Origin: Silurus meridionalis
Lineage: Eukaryota > Chordata > Actinopteri > Siluriformes > Siluridae
Direction: 5' to 3'
Assembly: GCF_014805685.1 (NCBI RefSeq)
Contig: NC_060906.1
Coordinates: 14,896,164 to 14,960,163, forward strand
Length of the DNA: 64,000 bases
Part shown: positions 28,780 through 41,529 of the stretch, piece after piece
Numbering within the stretch: the stretch's first letter is position 1
Layout of the letters: each line of letters starts with the position of its first letter
Made by a program: the position numbers and the translations under genes
The notes under the pieces: generated by a model
The model's input: the letters and a program-made list of their open reading frames with translations, nothing else
What the model was told of the DNA's origin: nothing
Databases searched by the model: none

Positions 28780-29054
28780 GTAGCATATAAGTAAAAAATA
28801 TAAATACATGTAAATACATAAATAAACATTTTCAAATAACATATTCCCAAAGCCACAATGGGAGATCATATATCTTTTATGATAAATACACATAATTCAT
28901 TTACAAATAAAGTGGTTATGATGAAATAAATACATATTAAAAATCTGAGCTTCATACTTCATGTGAAATGTACATTGGACATCTTCAAAACCACTGGAAA
29001 AGCAAAACACTCATTAAAATATTTATTTTTCCATTTCAGTTGACATAAATATAA

Positions 29055-29119
<65 letters not shown>

Positions 29120-29191
29120 TTTCCAAAATAACTCTTTTTAAGTTCATTCATATAAATAAAAAGTCTTCATAAGTTCTGATGAGTTTAATTC
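28780..29191 (-). promoter_or_regulatory. bmp2: bmp2 3'UTR with conserved AU-rich element block
   Basis: Downstream of the bmp2 stop (minus strand) are blocks I recognise from the BMP2 3'UTR of other vertebrates: GAAGACTTTTTATTTAT, AGTTATTTTGGAAAA, AAATATTTTAATGAG, ACATGAAGTATGAAGCTCAG, TGTATTTATTTCAT and CATAACCACTTTATTTG, in the same order. Many ATTTA pentamers are present, the type of element that controls mRNA stability. BMP2 is known for an unusually conserved AU-rich 3'UTR acting after transcription. The block is split by a (TA)n tract at 29058-29117. The polyadenylation site was not fixed, so the left limit is approximate. Confidence 0.75.
29058..29117. repeat. (TA)n tract inside the bmp2 3'UTR
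   Basis: About 30 TA units lie between two conserved 3'UTR blocks, 75 to 135 bases after the stop codon. In RNA such a tract can pair with itself. Length is likely to vary between individuals. Confidence 0.95.
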
Positions 29192-32100
29192 TCATCGGCA
29201 GCCACAGCCCTCCACCACCATGTCTTGATAGTTCTTTAAGACAACCTTCTCATACTCATCAAGATAGAGCAGCGAGATAGGACTGAGCTCTGTGGGTACG
29301 CAACATGCCCGTGGTACATTAGAGTTTACAGAGTTCACAAGGGTTTGCACAATGGCATGGTTGGTGGAGTTCAGGTGGTCTGACAGTGGGAAGGGGCACT
29401 CGCCTTGGCAGTAAAAGGCATGGTAGCCCGGGGGTGCCACAATCCAAACGTTCCAGCCCACATCACTAAAGTCTACATAAAGTGGGTGACGGCGGCAGTT
29501 GGCTCGCTGCTGTTTGCGGCGCTGTTTTTGTGGGCGCCGCACCTGACGCTTTTCTCTGTGGAGTGTTGCAGTGCTTTGGCCATCATGGCTGTAAGTGACC
29601 AGCAGCGGCCGAGCCTGAGCCCAAGATTCATTATCCGAATGCAGGGACCGGCTCACTCTCACATGCCTACTCCTGCTTGCCTCGGCCTCCTCACCATCGC
29701 TGGCCCCTCCTGGGTGCAGAATTTCCACCATGAGTCCGTGGTTGTGGTGTGGCTGTGTGGACCAACGTGCTGCCGCTGAGCTCACATCAAAGCTCTCCCA
29801 GCGTGAGTGTGAGTCCTGCACTAGTCGAGTGTCCAAAAGTCTGGTGAGAGGCTCCTGTGAGGGGGAATTAGCTGGCCTAAACACTTCGAAAATATTAATG
29901 CGCTGAAAGGCTCCAGCATGGCTGGTGTTGCTCTGAGTATAGTCACTGAGCACCTGGTCTCTGAAGATGCGTAGCTCTGCAGCCGTGATGAGCTCCTCTG
30001 CCGGCACTGAAGTGAGGTTGAAAAACAGCTGCTGTGTGGTCCTTCCTTTCAGGCTTGACAGGGCTTCTAAAGCCTCTGTAAGAAAAAAGATGCATTGTTA
30101 AAATAGACAATTAATATTTCACCCATTGTTAAAATCACTTCTTCATATTGAATATGTTATGTTAATAGAATTGCTCTCTATATCCACACTTTTAACCTGA
30201 AAGTCTGATCTTTCTCTTAGGCTTGCCTCAGAGCTGTCTTTGCTTGCGCTAAGTGATAGTTGGACCAGGTGTTAAGGCATTTAAAGACATTTAGGCAGCT
30301 AAGTGTGGTGGAGCAATTTTCAGAGGTTGTATTCAAGCAAATGTGGATGCTTCAAACACCTTTAATAAAAAGGCTGTGATCATCACATGAAAAGCTACTT
30401 TTTTCTTGGAAGGTTTAACGAATCAAAAGGTAATCTTACACAAAAAGCCTCTAATCTCTTTTTTAAAGAAACATTTTGGAAATTCCATTCTTCATAATCC
30501 AACCTATCTGCTCCATAATCATCTAAAAAGACAAGCATATTTTATTTGATGTGGGAAAAGCCCACGTCCTTCTTTCATGCTTTTCCCCCCTTTTCCATCT
30601 TTTTTCTCTTTCTTGCTGTCTTTCTTCTTTCTCTGTTCTCTCTCTTAGTCAATCCCTTCACAGGAGGAGTAACTCTGTGAACTTGTTAGGACCTGCCTGG
30701 AGCAGTCAACCCCAGTTGTGAGTGTATCAACATTCCTAATTTCTGTTTGTGGCTAAACAAGCTAATGACAAGTCAAAGGTTTTAGACTATGCAGCTCTCC
30801 ATGTCACTAGTGCTTATAGAAACAGATGCTATCAGACAGATACTATCCTCCTGAAAGAAACAAAATATCAATACCAATACCCAGATATATTTATTTGGGA
30901 TAAATTGCACAAAAAAACCCACAGTTGTATGATTTTGACTGTATTTTTTTCATGAAGAATCTTTACATAAATGTATAGATCAACTAAATGAATGGTTCTT
31001 AAAATTATTAATGTTAATATCGTTAAAGCAAGATAAACTTCACTGTCATCGATTAATGTACTCATTCGAAAACACAAGCAAGTGTAGTAATGAAATAAAA
31101 GGTTTTAACAGTATTTACAATAAATGGAAGAGAATTAGTGTCATGCATTTATTAAATCACACAGTTTTAATATGTTATGTATAAATATTCGAGCCCACCA
31201 GCCAAGATGCTGACAAATGATCAAAGCTGTTGTTTGCACTATGTCAGGACCACCACTGGGTGTCATCCATGCAAATCCATAACACTGTCTGAAGCCTCCA
31301 TGTGGCCCTGATGACTCAGGAATACTTCCTTCAAACCCCCATGTGCCATTTATTTTACCACAGACTCTCAATCAAACTGATTATGCACCCTCTACAAGAA
31401 AACACGAATACATCATGCAAGACAAAAGTTTGTGACTCAAATGGAGTTGCTCTGTTCCTTCAAACAAACTTGTGAAAGCTCTCAGATGACTTGCAGTGCA
31501 CTTTAATCGAAGTGTGCCACTAAGGTATATAAAACTCGTATGACATTAGACCTATAGCAAATAACAAAAGAACAGAACAGATAAAGAAGTACAGTGTTAA
31601 TTAATACACAAATTAAACAAACAAATCAGATGGGACCAGATAAGTCTAGATAAGTCTAAACGTAAGCAGGTCACTGTTTTTTTGGTTATAAAGGAAAACA
31701 TACAGGGTGTATGCAGAAAGGTTTGTGCAATAAGGTTCATGTCAAAGTCTATGTAGAAAAGCAACGTCTTTCTCATGATTGTATAGTGTAATGACCAGAT
31801 TCCTGACGCACACCTGGTACATGATACACATAAAAAAACCTGGTACAAGTACACATGTGCATTCAGTTTGAAAATATTTAACTCTGTAAATTATTTTCGT
31901 TAATGTTGCCATCAGGATACTTTTTTGCATCCTTATTAGTAGTAAGCATCATTTGTGGAATGTAAGAACGGTTTTGCATAACAACAACTGAGTAGGACAT
32001 AATAGTATCAATCTTCTTTTTTTATATATATACATGCATACGTTGAAACCGAAAAGATGGACTGGACTGGTGCAAAAGAAGTTTCTCACCTTCGTGATTG

Positions 32101-32438
32101 AAACTCCGGATTGTGTTCGCCCTGCTTGCCGCGCGCTCCGCGTGCCTCCCCATGACGCTCCTGGGCCGCCGGACGCTTTTCTGATCTCCGTTCTCCGAGT
32201 GCATGTGATAAAGGTCCAGCATGTACTGGGGCACAACGGCTCCTTTGCTCGGCGTGGGTTTCCGCTTGAGGCCGAACATGTTGAGTAGTCGGAGCTCGAA
32301 GTCGCGCAAAAAGCGCTCGGAGTGCTCGGGCGCGTGCCTCCGCCGCTCCACGTCGGGTATCAGACCGGCGGCGGCGCCCAGCCACACCTGACCGAGCAGC
32401 AGCATGAGCGCCAGGACCGAGCGGAGCACGACTACCAT
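29192..32438 (-). CDS. bmp2: Bone morphogenetic protein 2 (two coding exons, complete)
   Basis: Secreted TGF-beta superfamily ligand that signals through BMP type I/II receptors and Smad1/5. Exons are 32438-32090 (donor GAAG then GTGAGA) and 30075-29192 (acceptor TTACAG); together they give 410 aa. A signal peptide covers about residues 1-24 ([20 protein letters not shown]). The prodomain has [20 protein letters not shown] and TRLLDTRLV blocks. The furin site REKR ends at residue 293, and an upstream RVSR matches the second prodomain cleavage site. The mature chain (117 aa) has a basic heparin-binding start ([14 protein letters not shown]), then the seven-cysteine knot with CCVPTELSP and the end VEGCGCR, plus an NST glycosylation site. 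The junction codon (GAG) restores the expected NHEEALEAL. Odd: the usual acidic residue in the WNDW motif is Val (WNVW). The pattern leans towards the teleost bmp2a copy, but a versus b is not settled. BMP4 is excluded by mature sequence, 3'UTR and neighbours. Confidence 0.96.
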
Positions 32439-32961
32439 TATCAGAGAGAGGGCACAGAGGAGGAGGCCTCAGAGCTCCCGGGACGAGCTCGCGTCAGGCG
32501 GCGACACCGCGCATGGACCCCGAGCCGCGCGAGCGCCCAGCCTCCAGCCCGCTCTATGGCTGTCTCTCTCGCTTTCTCTTGCCGGTGATCTCCTGATCTG
32601 GAGGCGTTCTGAAGGTAGATGGCGCAATTTAAGCCGAGGAACAACAATTAAAAAAAAAAAAAAAAAAGTTAAGGGATATTATCCCCGCCCGCGGGCTATA
32701 ACAATATCCTCACCGAGATCGATCACCTTCTGTAGTGGAAGCGTGAAAAAGGATGTCAGAAGACGAGTAGCGATGGCAGAAGACGAGGAGAGACGGTGAA
32801 TCAAAGAAACTGAAAAGAAAGGAGACGCGAAGACAGCAGACATCGAGGCTGCAATTAAACTGAGATAAGAGGGTCTGGGTGGGGGGTGTCCACTGAATGC
32901 GACATGTCTACACTACGCTCTGCCTTCAGACCTTTACATCAAGCCAGGCATAAAAGGAAAA

Positions 32962-32965
<4 letters not shown>
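32439..32965 (-). promoter_or_regulatory. bmp2: bmp2 5'UTR and CpG-rich upstream region
   Basis: CpG-dense sequence continues from coding exon 1 to about 32620 on the minus strand. A pyrimidine-rich acceptor-like CTACCTTCAG ends at 32609, so an untranslated upstream exon could be spliced to 32608. In mammals BMP2 has a noncoding first exon, so this is plausible but not proven. An A-run (plus strand, about 32649-32666) and GC-rich patches follow. No transcription start was identified. Confidence 0.45.
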
Positions 32966-33042
<77 letters not shown>

Positions 33043-33127
33043 GGGGAACTCTGGGCCGAGTGGCTAAAAAGAAACTCGGTGCGGTTTCACGTCTTGCAGC
33101 TCTGAGAGCGCGTGCCAGTTTTACAGC

Positions 33128-33159
<32 letters not shown>
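32965..33159. repeat. (TG)n(GA)n and second (GA)n microsatellite upstream of bmp2
   Basis: A (TG)n run covers 32965-33008, a (GA)n run 33009-33040 and another (GA)n run 33130-33159. The open frame across them is a repeat product. Confidence 0.93.
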
Positions 33160-33162
<3 letters not shown>

Positions 33163-33959
33163 TAAGCTACAGGTGATAGACGCCTATACGACAGACAAAC
33201 CCGAATGTCCAAACCACCTTCAGTGATCTTTAGATGCCACAAGAACTTGGAACCCCCCAACCTTTATTTGTGAAGATTGATCAGTCACCCCTCTGTCCCG
33301 TGGCGGTGTCCTTTAAATTTCACAATAATCCAGAAAAAAACACACGTTTTGCATCATACATGAACGCAAAGCAGGCCTGTGGCTTGTCTCCGCGCGCGTA
33401 CTCGCCAAATGCGCGTCAACCCGCACCACAGTCGCTGTCCGACCTCGCGATTATAACGTGATTATAAGGTCAGACACACGCGTCTGCGCAAACGTGAGCG
33501 GTGATTCGGGGGCTAAAAACCTTCTTATTCGATCATGATTTGATGTAGCCTGTCAGCCAGGTGAGATCTTTTTTTTTAGCATAGCAGTGTTTAAGTCCAG
33601 GGTCGTGCTTGACTCCCCCATCGGAACGTAAGATTGCAGCTCCGAACCTCTTGTTTTCGGATGATGTCACTAGTGAACGCTGTCATCCGTCATGTGTCCT
33701 GCAAGAGAGCGTGTCGGTTTCGGTGCGTACTCAAGCTCAGCTGCGCCCTTTCGCTCCTGCAACTTTTTACAACTATAAAAACTATAAAAGACGGAAGTTT
33801 TTTTCTCCTTATGAAAAAAGCTCGTGAACAAGAAGGTAATGCAAAGATGTAGATATGAAACCAGCCACACCAAAATGTTTAGGGGACAGGGCTTCTCAGA
33901 CACAGGGTCTAAAGCACCCTAGATGGACATCATGGGCGCGCACGCACGCACGCACACGC

Positions 33960-33991
<32 letters not shown>

Positions 33992-34840
33992 GCTCAATCA
34001 TTCACACATTCATTGACTTGTAAGGATTGGTGTTAAGGGGGGGGGGGGTTATGGGCGATCAGCAAACCTCCTTACTATCACGTTTTAAATTCTAAATATA
34101 ATGCGTATAAATTATAGAAATATATTTAGGCAAATAAAGCACAACCTTTAGACTTACAGAACTCAAATAATTTACACAGTGTTCAAGTTTTGAGTTAGAT
34201 AGAATTACATTTGTTTTTTCTTTTTTTCAGTCTTTAGTTCAAATCCAGTTTCTAGCTGATTAAATGTATGATTTTAACAACAAATACAAATGGTAGCAAA
34301 TAAAACAACTATAAAAAACATGTCCACTACTTGCTTTAGCTTTATTACATGTTTGTTGTTTAATTATACACTTCTGATCAATGCGAAGGTACATGTGGTC
34401 AATGGATACTATTCTGATGACCTATAATTTACGTTCAAGGGAATCATGTTTTCAAACTGGATTAACATTGATTGACACATTGCTGGCAAATGTAATGCCT
34501 TTGGTTCTAGGGATTAAGGGGATTAAGGGTGTTAGTGACCGGTCATTTCTAGTCCCCTGATAATTCATTCTGTTGTCACTGCAAACTCGAGGACAGAGGT
34601 GGATAAGTTAACGTTTGATACTCTTGTCAGTGAAGATCCAGAAGAGAAGGGAGGGGGGACAGGATTATCTCTGCAAACCAACCCCCTTAACTCCTCGAAA
34701 AATCAGCAGTATTCTTTGTTATTAACATTGTGACATTTCCTTTTCTTTTATACCAGGAAGCTAGATTTATTTATGCTTTAATCTGTTATATAGGTTGTGA
34801 CATGGTAAAAGGCATATATGTGTGTTTCTGTGTTTCTGTG

Positions 34841-34883
<43 letters not shown>

Positions 34884-37800
34884 ACGCAGTAAAGAGGTTT
34901 AGGTTTAGAAAGGAGAAAAGCCATTGATATTGAAAACGTACATGTGCTTAGTAAACAATGTTTATGTTGAGGGAATCAGCATATGAAAACACCTCATTGA
35001 TTATAGGTATTCATTTCAATTATGTGATGATAGCAGGCTTGTTTTGACAAAAGCAGCTGGTCTATTGGGCTGAGAGAGATGGCAGCAGATTAAACTCCAT
35101 TGAGATCAAAAGATATCTTTGTCTACTTCCAAGACAATAACATCTTATGAGGGATAATCCAGGATCATCCACTTAGCAATTAAAATACACTGATGCATTC
35201 CATTCCTGAGGTGATGCTACTCTCAGCCTCACTGTCTCACAGAAATCAGCAGGTAATGCTCTGATCAATTGATCACTTTGAACTAAATTAATGAAATTAC
35301 TAGTGGGAGTCGCTGGTCTGGGCACTGACTGACCAACCATTTGCTAATACAGGAAAATGTTTCAATCAGGGTGCATGTATTGTTTTACCGACACACTATA
35401 GCATGAGCAGTTTTCCAGGAAGCGTACTTCAGTTGTTGGTCTGATCTCTTTCTCTGCAAGGCTTTTTTTTTCTTTTTTTTCTTTTTTTTTACTGATTGCC
35501 CGGTTGTTGTGAAAACATCAGGTCATGAACTTGGTGCTCTAAACCCTCCACCGGCCAAAGGTGTTTTAGATTTAGGGATAACACCTCACAATACGTGTTA
35601 AGTAGCCTTAATTACCAAAAACAAGGGGATTAGGGAGAGTGAAAAGAATGTTTATCTTCTCTTTATTATCTGCTGGCGGGGCCTGAGTCCTTAGGTAGAG
35701 AATGTGTTCACAGGCTCTACCGCAATGCATTTGCATGTCTGTCTTTGTGCAGAGAGAAAGAGAGATAGATAAATAGGGAGAGAGAGAGAGAAAAAGAGAG
35801 AGAGTGTGCATGTGTGTGTGTGCGTGTGCGCATGCGCGTGGGTGAGGTTGTGTACATATGGTGAGTGCATATGATTTAATAGCACTTTGATACTCATTAA
35901 AAAGTGTAAAATTGTTGTATCTAATGCAGATGTACTTGATGTGATCACTTGCTGATGGGATGAAAACTTATCTGGTTCATCTATGATTGTCTTTTACACC
36001 AAGCTGTTAGCATTAGGGCCACCGAGTTCAAAGCTAATTCCTTTCTCTTTTCCTGGATAGGACCCTGTTGAGAAACTGACACAGAGTGTCAAAAAACTCT
36101 TATTTGAGAGCCCATACTTTGCCTTAGGTATCTTCTATAGCTCAGATATTTAGAGTTTTAGAGATCACAGCCATTGCTGATCAATCTTTTGAATTTAAAT
36201 GGGCAACAGTATTAATACATTCACATCATTTTAAACATCAATGACTGAATAGAACAATAAAAAATGTTTTATGTTAAGTTTATGTATGTCATTAAAATAA
36301 ATATTGTTTTCTCTTAAGTTGAAGTGTGAAAATAAGGTATATCTGATCCTAACAAAAATATGAGGATGCACCTGTGAACATTTTACAAAAGTATTTTCTG
36401 TTTCTGATTATTATGTAAAGATAGACAGAAGCAGACATGAGTTGTTGAAAAATCCAGTTTTTTTTTTTAGAGACAAACCAAATAAAACTCGCAAACTGCA
36501 TGGGTATATAAAGACATACTATGAATCACTGCGATGCATCTATTGGCTGCTTCTTTTCACTTCCCGATTTCAAAAACAAATCCCTCAAGTTGGCTGCCAA
36601 TTTGTTACCAAACCATGGCAAAACCACAAAGAGATTTTGGCTTCTTTGAGTGCAATTATCATGGCTATTTCAACATAACTTTGGGACAAAACTATGCACA
36701 TGTAAGCCCTGTGATTTTAGCTTTAAACCTTCCTGTCTGAAGCCCAAGTCCCTGTCATCGGAGAACGTAGACTTTTGGCAAGGATCTGTCTCTATGGCTG
36801 AAACAAGCCACAATTTATTGCACAGCACAGGTAGCTGATGAAGAGTAGGCATTATTGTGCTGCTATCAGAGCGTCTTTGCTTCTCTGTTGTATTCTCCAG
36901 TAGGCTGAGTAGTGTTCCTGTCATCGCCCACATTCCATCCGACTGTCTGGAAACAAGACACGGAGATGACTCTGTAGACGGAGCCCTCTTACACTGTGCT
37001 AACAGTTGTTTGGCTGTATGGTACACACAAATTCCACTTATGATCAAGTACGTTATTGCTGCTTGGTCAAATACAGCTCCAGACCTCCCTCTCGTGTCCC
37101 ATTGGGGAATGCAGCAATTACCATACATGTGTTGCAAATATTAATCAAGGCCAGCAAATATAGGAAAAATAAATATTTTGCAAATTCTTGTCAGGACCAA
37201 AAGATGGACTGCTATAAAGCATATGTAAATAATTGTCTATTCATGCTATGTGGTCCTCTGTGGTCCTCATATAACCTAGTTTGTCATAATAACAATATCA
37301 TAAAACACTCTTTCTCATGTTACTCAATTTGGCTCATCAGATTGACTCTCTGGGCAAATCTTTAAAGATTTTATGTTGACTAATACAACTTTTCTTTCAG
37401 AAAAGTTACTGATATATTTGCTGTAGAAAGCCAGAACTAATCAATTCAAAGAACCCTCAAGAAACCTGTTACAAATTGTACACTATGACATATAGATGCC
37501 CAGAAAAGCTTTCTTTGCATAATGTTAGAATCATAATCTATTTTGTCTTTGTATAATATGAGCAAAAACACAATTTATGGGGAATGAACTATGATCTTAT
37601 TCCAACTTACCCCCTGGCCCCCTCCTGGCCTGAACCCAGGACAACTTTCCTAGTGGTCCCCCAGTGATGGTAAGGTTACCCAAAGGTGTTCTTGTTTTGA
37701 CAGCTATATTAGTGTTGGTTTTACAAACAAGGTCAAGAAAATGATGAAAATGGCGAGCTTTGCAAAACTGCTAAATAAACTTTTTTTCTTACAAGCAAGA

Positions 37801-40219
37801 CTAAAAAAACATTAAATATTTTAAAACTGAAATATTGAACCGAGTCATATTCAGATAAAAATAGAACAAACATAGAAGTAGTTGACATAGATGATAATTC
37901 TCCTCTTACAGCAGAGACTCACTTTTGGTATAGATAGAGAAAGTGCCATTTCCCACTGGGGAGTCAAGATCAGCAGGTAGTCAAAATGCATTTTGGGTAA
38001 TGTCAATTTTTGTCTTAAACACTAATAAAATAGACCAATATGAAAGAGGTTTTAACTAAATTAAGGTTAAGATCAAAATAGAAGTCATTTATTGAAACTC
38101 AGATTCCTTTACACTGCACCCAGCAGGTCACTCCGGTCATACATACCTACACAAATACTTTATAATGAGTAACAAAAGTTATATGCCCTTGGAAGAAAAA
38201 TTATACTCGGGGCTTTTCCTGACATTTTAACAGTGGGCAATAAGGTCTGACCCACTCTACTTTGCCAAGAACATTGTTGGATATTTCTCCCTTAAGTGCA
38301 ATAACCTTCATGCATCACATACTGGTTTGGGTTGAATTAGAGGATTAGGAGGGCTAGAAAAGCTTCATTTGGGTTCCTTTGTAAATTTGGCTGCAACATT
38401 ATAGCAATAAGTGCCTAACTGCTTTAATGATGCCCTGCCGCCGCCGCGGCTGCTGCCGCTGATGCTGCTTCTGCTGGTGCTGCTGCAATAAACGTTAGTG
38501 CTTCGAGTAAATAAATATTTCAAATAAAGAGATTGAGATGAGAAATGTAATGTCGTTTTAGTTTGGAGTGAGACTGGTAAATACAGGGATCTGCCCTTTG
38601 AATCAAACTAGCCTCGTAAAGACACCACATGTCACTGAATTATACGTTTGCATGATTAGAAGCTTGGGCTGCATAAACATCCCGCGTTAAGATTTACATT
38701 TCACCGCTTAAGCACAAGCAGCTGTTTATAGCTTCCCTTGGAGAACGAGCAGACTCTGCTATACATAGAGCTAAAAGACTCCACACTGAGAGACTCATTT
38801 AGATTAATGGGTGCGATGTCAAATTAAATGTCAATTATGGAAAACATGGCTGCTGATCACCCGTGTACACATGGAAAGAGTCATAACATTCAGCATACAT
38901 CAAAGTGTCAGCTTAAAGAAAGGGCCTTAATGACTGTATCACAAGGCCCAATTGGTGGCTTATACTTTAAATATTTAAAGCATTACTTGAAATATCTTGA
39001 TGCATATTAAGCTTGCCTACTCTAGGCAGAGTGTTGACAAGTGGATACACACTAAATGGGCAGTTTATTAGCTACCTAACAAACGTTCTACTCAACAGTG
39101 CATATGAACAGATCAGAATAAACGACTCTGTCCGTTGTTAATGATGCTGCAAAAATATGTATTAAACACGGGCCTAACTACCTGGAAGTGTGTTGGTGGA
39201 GGATGCTCTTCCGAAGCGACTCACAATGAGCTCAATCTCTTGATTCGTAGGTTTACACTTGAGATGCAATCTTCAGTATACATACCACAGACACCCAAAC
39301 CTAAACACTGCATTCAAGGGAAAGTCAAACAGATTTAAGTGGGTTAATGTGGAAAGGTTGTGTTATTTTATGAAAAGGTACACAATTTATAGTCAAATCT
39401 TCAATGCAGATGCATTTCATACCTTGGCATATTATGTCAAAGTTGACCCACGATATTTCATATATGCTGCTGTTAAGTAAAATTAGACTTGCTTTAAAAA
39501 ACAAAAACAAACAAACAAACAAAAAAAGTATATTGTAAAATATGTCGTGGGCATTGTGCGTTGTATTTAAGCTGTATGTTAGATGAAGAGCAGTTGTGCG
39601 AGCTCTGGAAGGAGGTAGACGTGTTTTGGCATCTGCACAGCAACATTAAAAGTGTGCGGTTTCACAATAATAATAATCTCCAGAGCAGCTGTGTAAACAT
39701 TTAACTGAGCACGCCTCTTGTGGCACGATATGGGATCCTCTTGTTGAACTGTGTCTTTTGCTTGGTGCAATTGTGTGGTCATATCAACGCTTATCTCCAC
39801 GTGTACACCTTTCTTCTGCTATTGACTTAACCCTTGACCGTGATGTTTTCATCAAATTGGATTCCAGAGCTACACATAACTGATTTTCTCACTCATAAGC
39901 AGCCCAGTCAATGAAACCTTTAAAGCATCTTGTAAATGTTGGTATTAATTTTGGTGTCCATGCAATAAGCATGAAGCTGCATATGATGCATGAGTGGAGA
40001 TTAGCATTGAGTGAATTGCTATGTTCTCACTAACCCTAAAGTGTCTTTAACTCATGTGACTTAATTGACTGTTTCCTCTATTTATCTCCTTTAAAACTGG
40101 CGCAGAAGTGAGGAGTGTAATGAATAATCAGCCCGATCAAACGCAGCCTTAAATTACACTAGTGAATCAAATGGAGGCTGATGTCCATTCATCTGCATGG
40201 GTAAACAGTGTGCCTGTAA

Positions 40220-40258
<39 letters not shown>

Positions 40259-41464
40259 CACACTCCATTACCGTGATGTGCCACTACGGTTGTCGTAAAC
40301 AAACCCCAGATGGCTTAGAGCACACCTCTTTGATCCAGGTTCAGAGACCAACCCTCAATCTGTTCTGCTCTTGAATTTCTCATATAACTATAACTGGCTA
40401 CTGTAATGCAGTTTCTCAAGATCATAGTTTTAAGACCAAACACATCCAGGCAGATTAGATAAAGTGCAAATCAGCTAAGACTTTTGAATTGCTGCATCCC
40501 ATACACTCGATTTATACTGTTTTCCACTTGTAAATGAGGCAATCAGTTTACTGAAATGTTTTCTCTCTAATACTAAAACTTGATGAATGACTTGCCTAGG
40601 TCAAAGAAGAGCACTGTTCTCTCATTGGACCCGTATCATAACACAACTGGCTATGCTACTCCAAATTAGAGTAGACATACAAAAGAGACAACCGTTAATA
40701 AGGATATATGGAGGAGCTTGGGAAATTTCCAAGACAGCAGAGAGTAGGTTTCTCTCTTTTTTTCTTCTTCTTACGTTTGACCCCCACACACACACACACA
40801 CACACACCAGCACACACCTACTCACAACATGAGATTTTTTTCAATGATGAAGGTGATTCGTCTCTGATTCATTTGACAATCCGCTTACTAGTGCCGAGAA
40901 GCTGAAAAATGCCCCTCACATGGTTTATGTATGGATCACTGAGAAACACTGGACTCGTTGTCACAACGTCAAATTTTGCCTAAGAATGAAACATTCTATT
41001 TTCTTAACCTGGTTAAGTAATCACGTTACCTAAGGCTCTATAAAGTGGAACAAACAGTAGCATAGAACTTTAGCTTCTTTTTATGTGCCTTGAGTGACAG
41101 ATTGGCTTTCATCAAAGAGGCCAGCTTCAAACTTATAGAGCTATTTCACTACACTAAGAATACTAAATTGATCCTCATATGTGGAACATCTGGTGAAAAG
41201 CAATTTCCACCCGAGTGTTTTAGTATTTCCTTATAATTAATTTCATATGTACATGACAAGAGCTACTGGCCTCCCAGAACAGGCGCACAAAAGCCAGCTT
41301 TGTTCACTCCTGTCAAATAGTAAGCTGTGGTTCCTCGTTAAAGCTCGCTCTTGCTTTGACGTTCGAATCGATGATGAAAGGTTCACTTGGGAGAGGAAAG
41401 TCCCATCTCCCACCTCAGAGGAAGATTTGCTTTCCTACAGAATCACTTTGCAGGTGAGTTTTTA

Positions 41465-41529
<65 letters not shown>

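Noticed and set aside
29405..29779. 124-codon plus-strand frame antisense to bmp2 exon 2
   Set aside because: It lies wholly within the mature and prodomain coding sequence of bmp2 and has no similarity of its own.
29192..32438. Assignment as bmp4 with fermt2 as neighbour (paralogous region)
   Set aside because: Mature-domain residues, the BMP2-type 3'UTR blocks, the kindlin-1-specific residues of the neighbour and the plcb1 linkage all favour bmp2/fermt1.
32086..32799. Arg/Ala-rich frames overlapping bmp2 exon 1 and its 5'UTR on both strands
   Set aside because: They are shadow frames of the CpG-rich bmp2 exon. The bmp2 frame is set by the signal peptide, prodomain motifs and the splice junction.
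41247..41465. 72-codon plus-strand frame with a donor-like CAG then GTGAGT near its end
   Set aside because: No family resemblance, no matching acceptor or partner exon, and it runs into a (TA)n array. Most likely chance.
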